A stretch of 64,000 bases of DNA, taken from NCBI RefSeq assembly GCF_023856365.1, contig NC_064533.1, positions 32,164,118 through 32,228,117 on the forward strand, given 5' to 3'. The notes beneath the pieces are model-generated. The model saw only the letters and a program-made list of their open reading frames with translations, was not told the DNA's origin and ran no database searches. Position 1 is the first letter of the stretch. Every line of letters begins with the position of its first letter. Position numbers and translations under genes: made by a program. Shown piece after piece: positions 13,283 to 25,834 of the stretch. The stretch is from Brienomyrus brachyistius. Its lineage: Eukaryota; Chordata; Actinopteri; Osteoglossiformes; Mormyridae.

Positions 13283-16200
13283 AGCCACTCTGCAAGTGAG
13301 ATTTGCAGTTCCTTTCACCCAGCTGTCCTTGTGACGCCTTCAGGGCTGAATCACGTGCCAGAGCTTGGTGCGCGGCATCAAATTAGCCGCCTTCACGGCG
13401 GCACAGCGGCCATATTCCTGTCCGAAATGCCATGTGAGCAGGGCCTCCGTGCTCAGCACTTGGTGCCGACGCACCTCAGCATGCGAGGCTGACAGTGCTG
13501 TTACTCTTTTGTGAGTAAGAATTAACTTGGCAATGGGGTGAACAAGACTTCTGAAGGCACGGGATATTTCGGGTTATCGTACTGCACTCGTAACCAGTAA
13601 CCAGTGGGAATCGCTTGATGTATGAATGCCAGTAAAATCCAAGCGTGAATGGGGAACAGGAAGGTGGAGATGCTTCACCCAGCCTTCCAGACTCCAGCAC
13701 AAAGGCTGCCTTTTCCACTCTTCTGGCTGTTACTGCCTGCTTATTTTTAAAAGTATTCCATAAATATTTTATCCCATTGATTCAGAAGATAATTTCAAGC
13801 AACACCATCATATCTGCCTAAAGGAGATGGAAATCCTTCCCTCGCTGCTGTATGGGGGATAGGAATCACTTGGCTTTTACTGAGGGAAAAAAATCATTGC
13901 TTCCTTCGGGGGCCGGGCGAAATGCTGGCTAGAATAAATGGCCCCCATGTTATCTTTATATAGTAACTTTTTTGTCTTGCGTTACTGGCTGAAAAATAAT
14001 TCAGATTATCTACCTGCCACACCCAGGAGTAGCTACATAAATCAATGAACGTGTAATGTCGTTTGTGTTGTATTTATTGATTGTACTGGTGATTTTAGAG
14101 ACAGGGAAACAACGGCAGTATTAATCGTCAGATTGAGAGGCTTCATGCGCTCTTTCTGCAGCTGGACAACGTGGACGAACAGGCTGCGCAGATCCGCAGG
14201 GAGCTCGACGGCAGGCTGCAGCTGGCAGAGCAAATCGCCCGGGTAGATATTATTTCCCTCTTTTCTCCACATTACTGTAATAATCGTCTTAGTTTTTTGC
14301 TTTCAACTTCTTTACTGTCATAACTGTACAAATCATAGTGGATCACAGACTGGGAGAGCAGCCAGAGGTCAGAATGCCAAAATAACATTGCTCTAGGACC
14401 ATCATACCTGCTCTGCAATCTCTACAAGCAGATATGACCTATAGTAGCTAAGACTTGAAGAGGGTTTCATACCGACCGTCCCAATGGAATCTGTTTTCCA
14501 GGAGAGGAAGTATCCAAGGTTCATCTCCAAGGAAATGGAGGTGATGTACGTGGAGGAGCTGAGGGCCTCTGTGAACCTGCTGATGGCCAATCTGGAGAGC
14601 CTCCCTGTGTCCAAAGCCGGGGGAGATTTCAAGCTTCAGAAGCTGAAACGTTCTCCGATAAATTCCTCCTTCCTGGACATGGTGGATGAGAATGAGATCA
14701 TGCTGTCCAAGTCTGAGGTGGTTTTGTTTTTCACTCTGGAGGTGAGTAGAGTCATGCCGCTTTTAATAAGAAGGTCCTAATCGATCTTACTGGTTTATTT
14801 AGTTTAGTTTACCTACGTCGTGTAGCTTTATTGTGCTTTATTTAAGATTCCCAACTCTCATGTAGAGGGGCGATGAGGCTGTGGCTCAGTCTATATCAAT
14901 GAACTGATGTGATTCTGAAGTCCGTCTTATGGAGGTGGTTGGGAATGTGCTCAGATACGGCCTTCTGTGTCCGAGTCTGCAGATTGTGATAGTGGAAGTT
15001 CAGGGGCTGACATCAGTGGCTCCCAACCGGATTGTGTACTGCACCATGGAAGTAGAAGGAGGGGAGAAACTGCAGACGGACCAGGCGGAGGCCTCCAGAC
15101 CACAGTAAGATCTCCACACGTGGGTTGGACTTGGTTCAGATCACTTTAAGCGCTTTGTAGATGGGTTAGGCTTCCTTAAGATTTCCACACAAGGGTTAGG
15201 CTTTGACAACATCACCTTAAGATCTTCATACATGGGTTGGGCTTGGTTTAAATATCTGTAAAAGCCTCACACAAGGTTTGGGCTTGGTGTAGATCACAGG
15301 AAGATTATCATAGACTGTTTGGGCTCAGATTACCCTGTATACATGGGCTGGACTAGGTGCATATGATTAACTGCACGCATAGGGTTGGTTTGGAGCATGA
15401 CTGTAAAGGCTGCAGAATGAAGTTTGTTTGACACTCCGTAGGAAACTCAATTTTCAATAAAATAAATAATAAAGCAAAAATGAACCCTCTTGTGTTTTAT
15501 GTGCCAGCGCATATATTGTTTTCCTGTATAAAAATAAACAAAAATACCTTAATTTGGTCAATTCCCCGCCTAATTAGCCAAGTGGATCAGTTTAATAACA
15601 TCAATTGATGATTACCTTTCCAGCACATTCTTTAATATATTAACTAGATTTTTTAATGATTATGTATATGTGAGAGCAGGTGGAATGCCTCAGTACGTAC
15701 CAGTGTTGCCTCGCACCTGCAGGGTTGGGGCTTGAGTCCCCCCCCCACTCTCCTGCGGGGAACTGACATAATGTGTTGCTCTGTCTCATATCCCGTGCTG
15801 CTCAGGATAGGCACCAGCTTCCCCACAAGCCAGTACTGCATAAACCACTGTTTCCCAATCCAGTCCCCGGGGTCCCACAGCCAGTCCACATATTTACTCC
15901 CCTTTCAGCTCCCAGTACCTGGATTGTCTGGCAGGGAGCTGGGAGGGAACAAAAATGTGAACCAGCTGTGGGTCCCGAAGGACTGGACTGGGAAACTGGG
16001 ATAAACAGTTTGAAGATAACTGGACAGATAGAGAAAGATAATAAAATTCTCACCAAAAACCATGAGTTCTGGACAATGACAAATGTGTTTGTTTATTTCA
16101 TTTATTTTCTTGCATCGGCTCATCTTTACCAAAAAGGCACAGGAAGAAACAGGCGATCACGCAATGCCTCTGTTATCTGCTGTTTGTGTTGTGGAGAGAT

Positions 16201-19200
16201 GTGAGAAGAGACCATAATATGATTTCAAAGTTTATATACAGGTGAGAGTACACAAGGAAGCAAGTAATAAGTACGGTATAATCAATGTAGTATTACTCAC
16301 CATTTTGTTGATGGCTCTGTAGTAACCTCAGTTTGTATTCACTTAGTATAACCAATAAGGCAAAAGATCGTGTATCCAGCTTGTGCTGGTGTTGTCCAAT
16401 CAGTACTCACTTAGAGTCACTGGCTACCCTGTTCCCAGTACTGCCTGGACTCTTTGTTACTTACTTATTAAGATAATTGTGTACCTAGTGGGTCTCCCTG
16501 CTTGGTGCCTTCAGGGTTCACTGTTTGAGACCAGTGGTGTGAGAATACTGCAGGTGGGTGGGGTCATGGTCCGGAGAGCTTTGCAGGTCTCTTAAATGAG
16601 TTTGCAGTCTAATGCATATTCCTACAGTCTTCATTGTCTGGCACCACCTTAATACCTCAAAACAAAAAAAACGTCTACATGTATACAGATAAATATTTTT
16701 ATTTATTATACTTTGCATAACAGAAACCTGTGACATCTATATACCAGGAAAAGACACTAATTTTAGCTTGTTTGTGCAAGTCTCTTTTATTACAGTTGTC
16801 ATAACAAACGCAAAATACATGTTTTAATAAAAAAATGTGTCTCATGAAAAGACTTGCTATCTGTGCAGTTAGTAAGGGCATGCTGTTTACAACAGACTTT
16901 CAGATATAGACGCTGTAATGCACAGGGGCTGGGTCTTGCGTAACCACAGCGATATCCTTGACGACTGTCTGGTCGATTCGTACTGCGTCCAGGACGGGGT
17001 GGTCAGGCTGCTCCACCTGCGTCTTTCCTGTGTCCTGGCATCCCGGTCACCCTCACTGACCCCTCATCAGTCATTACTGTGGAGGGGGATGAATCTGAAA
17101 GGGCCAGCATGCTAACTCCCAGGTGCCGCTACAGATAAAGGAAAAAAATGTCTGATATACGGAATTTTTCAAAATGATGTAAATAGAATTGACAGATTTA
17201 ATTGCCTCAACACAGTTTGTGTCTTTAAAGTAATAACTGTCGCTTATTAACCATATATATTGTGTAATGTTACACACACACACGCACACACACAGGTTTG
17301 TAATTATATCTTTGTGAGGACCATTCAATCATTTCTGTGACATTAATCCTAGTCCCAACAATGACACCCTTAACCCCCACCCGGCCCTAACTTTAACCAT
17401 AAGTAACCAAACAAAATACGAGACTTTTGACATTTTTAGTTTTTTGATGGCATTCACAGATCTTTGTGGGGACCTGAAAAATGGTCCTCATGATGTCAAA
17501 ATAACAGGTTTTTATTACATTGTGGGGAACATTTGGTCCCCACAATGTAATATAAACACAATACAAACACACACACACACATGCACAAAGACACAGGAAG
17601 CCAGAACCCAGGAGTCGAGAGGCTATCTACCGTGCCGCTGAACTGTAAAATATATGCAATAAAAAATCCTCTGTGAGGATAAATATTAAGCAAATATAAG
17701 TATGTTTTCTGCTAGTTGCTCCACCTAAATATAGATATAACACTTGAGTGTATAACTTCCAGGGTCGCGTGGCATCGTGGTCGAAGTATCTATTCGGTCA
17801 GTCTGGTCCAGTAAAGGCTCTGCTGATAATCCATATTAATCGAAATTTCAAATGAAAACAACAGAAAGTCATAGAGTGGAGATGCCTGGATTAGGAGCCA
17901 AATGACCTTTCATTCATATGAAATTCTCTGGTCAAGGGGAATAATCTGTGATACCGATTCATTAGCGACTGTAAAGCACATAAGCTCATCATCTTTCTCA
18001 TTCCCTGGAGTTCTATGTCACTTTGCATGATGGCCCTCAGTGATTGGTGGTCGGTTCAGTCAGTATAAAGAGGTCAGTATGTCCATTTTGCCTGTCAACT
18101 GGACCTTTCATTACTCGTAATCCAGAATGACGAAACTCTGACACACATAAAAGAACACAGACATGTCACCTAGGTGCCCACAGAGCTCTAGGATCCTGAA
18201 TAAACAGGGTAGGTGGCCGTAAAATTCAGGTCAACAGAAGCAACCATTACCAGAGGGGTGTGATGGTCTTATGATATCTTTCAGTTCGCCAGATTTCATG
18301 AGATCTTGGGTCCTTGTCTTTCCAGTCCTGGTTCTCCTTCCTGGACTAAAGTGCTCCTTCTCTGAGGGGTTTCTGAATTTCAGAAGCCGAATTTCAGAAC
18401 CCGGAGATCTGCAGCTGTAAAATCACCCTCATTAAGCTTATCTCACCAGTATGTCCAGTTCTCAAACCACACAGGGAAGTGCATTAATGCTGTAGGATTC
18501 TTCGCTCCAGAGTGGCAGGTTGGTTCTGGTTCTGGTTAGAACTGCTGATTCCAGCTTGGTATGGCAGCATTATGTTAGTGGGAAGGGGTGTATGGATTTG
18601 GTCCACCTTCCATTACACAGCAAAGTCCTGCGTGTGAAAGTTGACAGTTAAATAACAGGATGGCATACCGTAAATATGCATGCTGCTGCTTTCAGCAAAA
18701 ACACCTTTTGTGAAACCGAGGCTTAAACCACACAGACACCCACAGCCTCTGCTGCAGGAACATGCGCCCTGGACCACGAATAGAAGGAGTGGGATCTACT
18801 CTGTGTTTCTAGTGCTGTGGTATTCCACACCAGTGGGCCAACATGCACTTATCAGCTGTTGCCGTTGGCTGGGGGTGCATCAGAGAGGGGGAAGCCTCAC
18901 CACCTGTCCTGGTTCCCAGGTTCCTGGGGGAGCAGGATGCTGGGGAAGTCACAGGTGCGTTTTGCCCAACTGGAGGAGGCGGACAGAGACTCCGCCTTCA
19001 ACCAGATGCCGCTGTTTCCCAGCAAGGTGTAAAGTGCTTGCCAAGTCTGACATTTTGGCATTTGTCCCACTGAAGGGAATATGCCATAGAAGTGTTTGGC
19101 GGGGGGGGGGGGCACTCCACCAATTTCTTTGATGCCAATCAAACATAACCGACAAAGGCAATGTTTCCAAGGTACTTTTCTGTTCTACTGAATTCATGGA

Positions 19201-22200
19201 TAATTTGCTTTGCTACCCAGGATCTAGCGACGGCAACCACGCGATTGTTCTGTTACCTTGGCAACTCAAACATTCCACCATTTGCTTTCATGTTCTTCCC
19301 TACCCACCCAAAAGTGGTACAGGATGTTTTTTTTTTTTTAGGATTCTTTGGAACGCTGTGCTTTATTGCTGCGCAAATCTACAATAAAATGGAGTGAGAA
19401 TGCTGGAGCTGAGAATGCAGTTTGTCAAAGGGATAAACCAGCCATCAGACAGCAGTACGCGGGGAATCTTCTTCCATGTCTCTGTACACATTTTTAGTGC
19501 ATGGCAGGCGAAGGGGAACCTTGAGCCGTATTCTCGTGTATCAGTGGCAGCAGTACAACTCTGGGTTTCGTCTATATCTACGTTTCGCGTCCTTGCAGTG
19601 CCACATAAAATAATGGGCCCTGTCTGCTTCTGTCCACTCTTCTTACCATCCTTTCAGAAGAGAAGGTGTGGGAGTCCTGTAAAAGCCCTGACGTTCTGTG
19701 ATTTTGCAGGTGGGGCACCCAGGGGGACTTCACGACGACGTACCCCCTGCCTGTCGTCAAGGTGAAGCTCTTCACAGAGAGCACCGGCGTCTTGGCCCTC
19801 GAAGACAAGGAGCTGGGCAGGGTGAGGGTGACCCTGTCGGCAACTGATTGCCAGAAACAACTGAATAAAATCTAAACATTCAGTAATTTTTTTAGGTAGC
19901 CTATCAATATATCATATTGTTTTAATTCGCAAGAGTTAAGACAATAATAAATTTAGCTGTATTGTAATAAATTAATTATTAAATAGTAACTTGTATATAT
20001 CTTTTATTTATTGATACAGAAGTTGTACAGATGGCTTTCTAACATTCCTGAGGCATGTGTTGCTGATTGATGTCCGTTATCACGCTAGTGATTTGTGGGA
20101 ACAATATTGCAAGTGTTTCTTTGTTTCGACAAAAGATCCTGTCTCCATTACTGAGACGCGTTCATCTTTAGCCCTGGGCTCTGTATTGGCCATTGTAGAG
20201 CAGTTACTCTGCCCTTGTGTCAGTAAGTGTTTGTGGACGATGCAGCAGTGTCAACTGGGTGGGCCGCGCCCCGTGTGGGAGCCCCCGCTCTCCTCTCCCT
20301 GGCAGGTGGTACTGCATCCCACTACTAACAGCCCCAAAACGGCAGAACTGCACAAGATGGTGGTACCAAAACACAGCCCGGACACAGATCTGAAAATCAA
20401 GCTGGCCGTGCGCATGGACAAGCCCCCCAACATGAAGCACAGCGGGTACGGGATCTGGGAGGTGGCCATGGGGGGGGGGGGGGGGGGGGGGGGGGCATGG
20501 GAAGGCTAGGAGGTTCCTACTTTGCCGAGGATCACTGGCTTTTGAACCAAAATGGCACTAATAAAGTTACTAGTGGAAACTGGGGTAAACCAATGAGCTT
20601 AAGCCCGCACTGTGGGACTTGTGTCCTCATTTCCCTTCTGAAGCAGCCAGCCCTGCTGACGCATGCAATCCCGACGTTAGACATCTGCAGAAACACATTA
20701 CTTAGCACTGACCTAGTGGCCAGGAAGCCTGTATAGCCCTCCACAGAGATGGAAAACATGAGTACCGAGTTTGGCTACAGAAATTTCTAACAGGACATGA
20801 TTCAGCTGAAATCCTGTTCCTTAGAGCACGATCTTGTGACTTAAGTCAACAGAGTCTCTGCTCTGTTTATTTAAGAGCACAATTCATAGTTCATCTCCCT
20901 GGATCCATGCAAAGCTCAGATTGGGTGTCCTCAACATGCACTTCCATTTCTGAGTGTGTTTTTCAATGACCATAGAATTATAATGACATTCAGAGAGCTC
21001 TGGGGCTGTTTACAGTCTGCCGTTATAGAAATTATAGAAAATAAGAAAAATGTGCCTAGAGCTGTCGATTATTCTTTTAATATCTGTTTCATAGTTATTT
21101 AAAGATCCAGAAATCCTCCAAAGCATGAGAGGGTGAACATTTGTGGTGGAGTGTCTGATTAAGTAGCCTAGAGATCACTGCTCTGACCGCATTGCACTGT
21201 AGTCGTGTTTAGCAGCTGTGGATGCAGTAGAGTGACAGCGCCCCCTGCCTGTCAGAGTAAGATTGTTAGAATGGGAAATGCCAGTCTTAAAATGTGCCGT
21301 TTCTGAGTGACAGTATGCAAAATGATTTTTATTATAAGCCATTTATTTGTGGTCTTTGTGTAAATGCTTCATATTTTATCTGAGGATATGACAAAGCAAA
21401 ACTAATATTTTCATGTGTGAATTTGGTGTGCTATTTTCTTAAGTCACTGGGAAATGTAATCGGTTTTTAATGATTGTCATGATTAAATTGGCAGTTTAAT
21501 TATAAGTGTACTGCAGAAATAAGTACACATGAATTAAAAGTAGTTCTATATTTTTTGCCGTCCTTAAGATTTTTCCTGTCATAGTTCACTTTAATGATTA
21601 TTCCAGTAGGGGGCAGTATAGTCAATGATTTTAATACTGCGTATGCTCCGTACTATATCTGAGATAACTAATCAGTGCAAAACATTATTGCCTCTGTATT
21701 GAATTTTAATACGCTATTTTAAAATACTCAGAATGTGGCTATGAACTCTGATAAACGTTTTTTTTATTATAAAGTACTTATTCAATCTGTCTGTATATTA
21801 TAGAAATAGAGGCATCTGCGGGAAATGAATACTCTGGGCTGATATAGGAAGACCGACATTTGACAGGGACCTCTGATAATGTCAAATTAGATGTAAAATC
21901 GCGGAGGGGCACCTAGTTGATATTTTTCCTCGGGCCCAGAGTTCTTTGTCACGAAAATAATGGAAGTTTAAAAGTTTGAAAATCAAACCTCATTTAAAGT
22001 CGACTTAAATGCTAAGTGAATATTTTAATGTGTAAATGTCCCTCATTTATGGGTTTGAAGATAAAGTGTATTGAAAATGAATGAAATACAAGCAGCATTT
22101 TATAACATTCTATGTTATAAAATTAAGCTTTCCGTCAAGCAGTACGTACTCTTTGGGAGAGCAGAGTCCCTTACACACAAGCTGCCCTGCTGTGCATTCA

Positions 22201-24882
22201 CATGCTGCTCTGAGCAGGACTGGCCAGAGATATCGCATTCTACCATGACTGATTAAATAGAATGAATGGTAATGAACAGTGAGGAGCTAATTGGCCAGAG
22301 TGTCAGATTTTTATTATCTTCTCCATTGACCTCACAAGTGGTTGGAGGAACGTGGCTTATAAGCCGAAACCAGAATATCTGCTGGTGTGCTGGCGTGGTA
22401 TGGATGCTCACGTCAGCCTGACATGTTAGAAACCATGTTTTGGAGCATTAACAGGCCACACATCAGAGGTTCCCCCAAGCCCTGCGATGGGGTGGCTGGG
22501 AGGGGGGGGGTCTTGTGGTGGGGGGTAAGGGAGGAGGAATTTTCAGGTTGAGTGCTTGCTGTTAAAGAAGCCATCTGTTGATCAGAGGTGGGAAGGGGAG
22601 CCTGTCCCTGCTTTTCAGGCTCCCATTCAGCCCGTCTCCGTGGCCCGCTGACGATGCCAGAACCCTCATTAGGCAGAGAAGCAATGGCGCTAGACGGCAA
22701 GGAAGGAGCAAGGACTCGCCGACAATGGGGCGAGCGGGGAGCTTTAATTGCGGATCGCCCTCCAGTCCCTCAAACATAATGTTGTTTCATATGTCCAGCG
22801 CTATTTAGCAGCGATTGGCTCCCCTGCTCTCCTCTGCTTGGAGCGGCGCTCATGCAAAAGTCTCACTGTAATTGTGTGCATTCCTGTTCTTAATTCCAGT
22901 AGAAGGCAGAGTTGAAGAAAGGGAGAGGAACGATTAGCGCATCAAGCCTCAATTACAGTAACAGCTGAAAAACAATTAGGCTGGCACCACATACTAGGAT
23001 TAAGACCAAAATCATCCCAGTGCGTTTCTGTACGGTTTGGTTTATCTGCGTGTCTTCTTCGCATGGTTATGTTAGTGGCCGTTAAATACTTCACGAGTGT
23101 GACACATTACATTGAATTACGGAGTAGTATTGTAATTTGAGTATTATGTCTGTGGTGTGTATAGGCAGTCCTGCATACAATTTTGAAGCGCTTTAGGAGA
23201 TTGAAATATTTTTTTCAATCAGTAAAATTACTCAAGTGGAATGTGTATGACCGTCAGTTTTTCTTTCTGTTCGTTGTTTTGTACTTACTACCAGTTTCTG
23301 CAGTTCCTGTTCTTTTGTTTTTTTTCATCATTTATATGAGCATCTAAGTGCATTTTTCTAAAACAAATAATTTATGAATTTCGTTGGGGGGTGGGAGGCG
23401 AGGCTGGTTGGCTACGTGCCGGCAAACGTGCATAATCGAGTTAGTTTAGTGAGACAGGACGTAATTTAGGAGGGAAATCGAGGTTCCCACAAGGGGGCAC
23501 TGCTATTTTAAAATGAAGTTTTTAAAGTTCAGGTTCGGGCTTTTTATAATTAACTGGGGGAAAAATATTTGTATACTTTTTCTCTTCAGCTACTTGTACT
23601 AGTTTTTTCTGGAATAGAAGTGCGTTATAGAGCTGCATAATTTCAGAGAATAAGTAAATGTGCACGTGCCACTCCCATTCATCTCTGTACTGGATTGGAT
23701 GGATGGATGGATGGATGGATGGATGGATGGATGGATGGATGGATGGATGGATGTGAAAGATACTGTACTGGAATTCCAATAATAAATACGTCTTAGTTCC
23801 TTAGTAACTTAGAAGGCAAGTTTGATAGCTTCACCCCCCCAACCCGCGCGACACTAACCAAGTTAACTGCGTAGAAAATTGACGGATGAATGGTTCCAAC
23901 GTGGAAGACAGCTGATCGATCAGTTCTAGGCTTCTTTGAAATGTTCTACTAATTGTGAAATTTGTAAGAAATTGATGGTATGGTAACATTTAATATATAG
24001 TTAGATTTAATAGCGAAGCGAAACAAAAAAAAAGACATTTGCGGTCACAGGTGTCGGTGGCCTCTAAAACATAATCATGTCAATTTGGTGGTTTGATCTT
24101 TTGAAGGAGGACTTTTAAAAAAACGACATAAAGCAGAGAGCGAGTGAATGTGGAAGGAATGCGCCCCGCCGACGGCTCCTATTATCCGGCCAGTAGCGGA
24201 GGTGCGCCGCATCGACTGAAAAGTGCCCGCGGCGGTGAGGTCCCATTGGCTCCCGAGTCCACGGCCGCCGGCCAGCCGAGGGACGTCTATTGTTGTCACC
24301 TAAATGGGATCATGAGTGCCTGAAAGGTGTTTGAGAAGGAACTGAAAATCATTTTCACAAGTGGCTGATTACTTCTGCCACATGTTAACCCAACTCCAGC
24401 AGAATGCTCCAAATTGCACAGACGGCATTTATTGCTCTTTCAACCTTGACAGGGAGCTTTTATCGTACGGGGTAACCTCCCACACGCTTCCCCCCATAGC
24501 CCCTTCAATAAAGCGTCTCAGCATGTATTGATTTCTCTCTCGCTCCCGTAATGTGCGCACATATTTTCTTATTGTTTGATTTGCGAGAATGGCCCACTGA
24601 TTATGGCACGCCAGATTGCTTCATCTTTCACATGTTCTTGCTATTTTGATGCTTGAAAGAAGGAAGCTGAGAGATAAATAATGATATTAATACAAGCCTA
24701 ACTTTTTAAGTTTCTCCCTCGTCATAGGTGTTGCTCGTTCGCTTTTTCGAAAGCTTTATGTCAGTTCTCCTCTAATAATGGCCAGCAGTCTAGTGATATT
24801 TACAGTGTATTATTTTTACGGTTCATATACAGAGAAACTGGGCAAAAACTATTTATCCTATTTAAACTAATTTAAAACATAA

Positions 24883-24916
<34 letters not shown>

Positions 24917-25790
24917 GAATAATTGGAATTAACCGAGTCTGTTTTAATATGAAATTACTGTTGTTAATACTGCCTTCCTTTGTTACATCTATGTTTATTT
25001 TTGGGACTCATATCCAGCTTCATCCGTCAGCGGCGCTTAGTGTTTTATGCGCGCCTGCGGTGTCCCGAGTTGGGCGCCACCCGCCCTCGTTGTCCGCTTT
25101 GGGTCGATGTCTGTGCCTGATTATCCGCACGTTTTCTTTCCCGGGCTCTGCTACCTTTATTCACCTACCACCTATCCCCCGTCCCCGGTTAGGTAATCTT
25201 CAAGATCACCGTCCAGTATTAATGCACCTATTCATTGTGTGTTTCCAAGCCTTGATTAATGGCATCACTGGACAGCAAAACATGTACTTCAGTATATACC
25301 GAACTAAGTGTAGGTTTCAGTTTCTTCCATTTATTCCTGCACTGGAAAATTCTGTTATTCTGTGATTAGATTTAAATTTTTATTTTTCACAATTATAATT
25401 TCAAGGTTTTTGCGTAATTAAAGTATGCCATTCAGCCATAAGTGGCATGACATTCTGACGTGTAAATATTCGTTTCTTTTCAATAAAAGGTATCTGTTTG
25501 CTCGTGGACAAAGAACATGGAAGCGCTGGAAAAGGCGTTATTTTATACTTGTGCAGGTTAGTAAACTCATCGTTTTTTCCCCTACCAATTATAAAAGAGA
25601 TGTTTCAAAAATGAAATATTACCATTAAACTTATTTTGAAATTTTATTAATTAAAACAATTTCCAGCTCTATTATTATATGATCTTGAAATAAATCTAAC
25701 CAAATGTAATTCATAAACCAAAAAAGTCTGTTTCCCAGTGACAAGTACTATATACTCAAAAGCTTCTTTTCAGTCAAAGAAAAAAGTGGT

Positions 25791-25834
<44 letters not shown>

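Larger units (their letters stand above)
9157..14161 (+). other. cadps2 intron 2 (5.0 kb)
   Basis: Non-coding and rich in mobile debris: a family B SINE (9234-9484), a reverse family A SINE (10776-11080), a family A 3' fragment (11886-11990), a G14 run (10193-10206), an ATCC repeat (13017-13040) and a long GT repeat (13228-13281). It ends in the acceptor TTTCTGCAG. No genes were recognised. Confidence 0.8.
15105..19709 (+). other. cadps2 intron 5 (4.6 kb)
   Basis: Non-coding. It holds the tandem repeat after the donor, a SINE-like fragment (15676-15830), a foldback element (15850-15996), a palindrome-bearing repeat (17273-17580) and a G12 run (19101-19112). The stretch 17700-19700 shows nothing recognisable; its 60-150 codon open frames have no coding signature. 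Confidence 0.75.
20446..25489 (+). other. cadps2 intron 7 (5.0 kb)
   Basis: Non-coding and relatively poor in transposon debris after the G26 run. It has a (GGAT)n microsatellite (23694-23752), an (ATT)n tract (24884-24916) and AT-rich homeodomain-motif blocks (22840-23010 and 24310-24680). It ends in the A-rich acceptor TTTTCAATAAAAG. Confidence 0.75.

Noticed and set aside
18680..19132. 150-codon + frame and overlapping minus frames
   Set aside because: No recognised domain, composition like surrounding intron, and overlapping frames open on both strands. Treated as chance.
23694..23752. (GGAT)n as evidence of another SINE
   Set aside because: Only the tetranucleotide is present, with no SINE body next to it. 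Listed as a microsatellite only.
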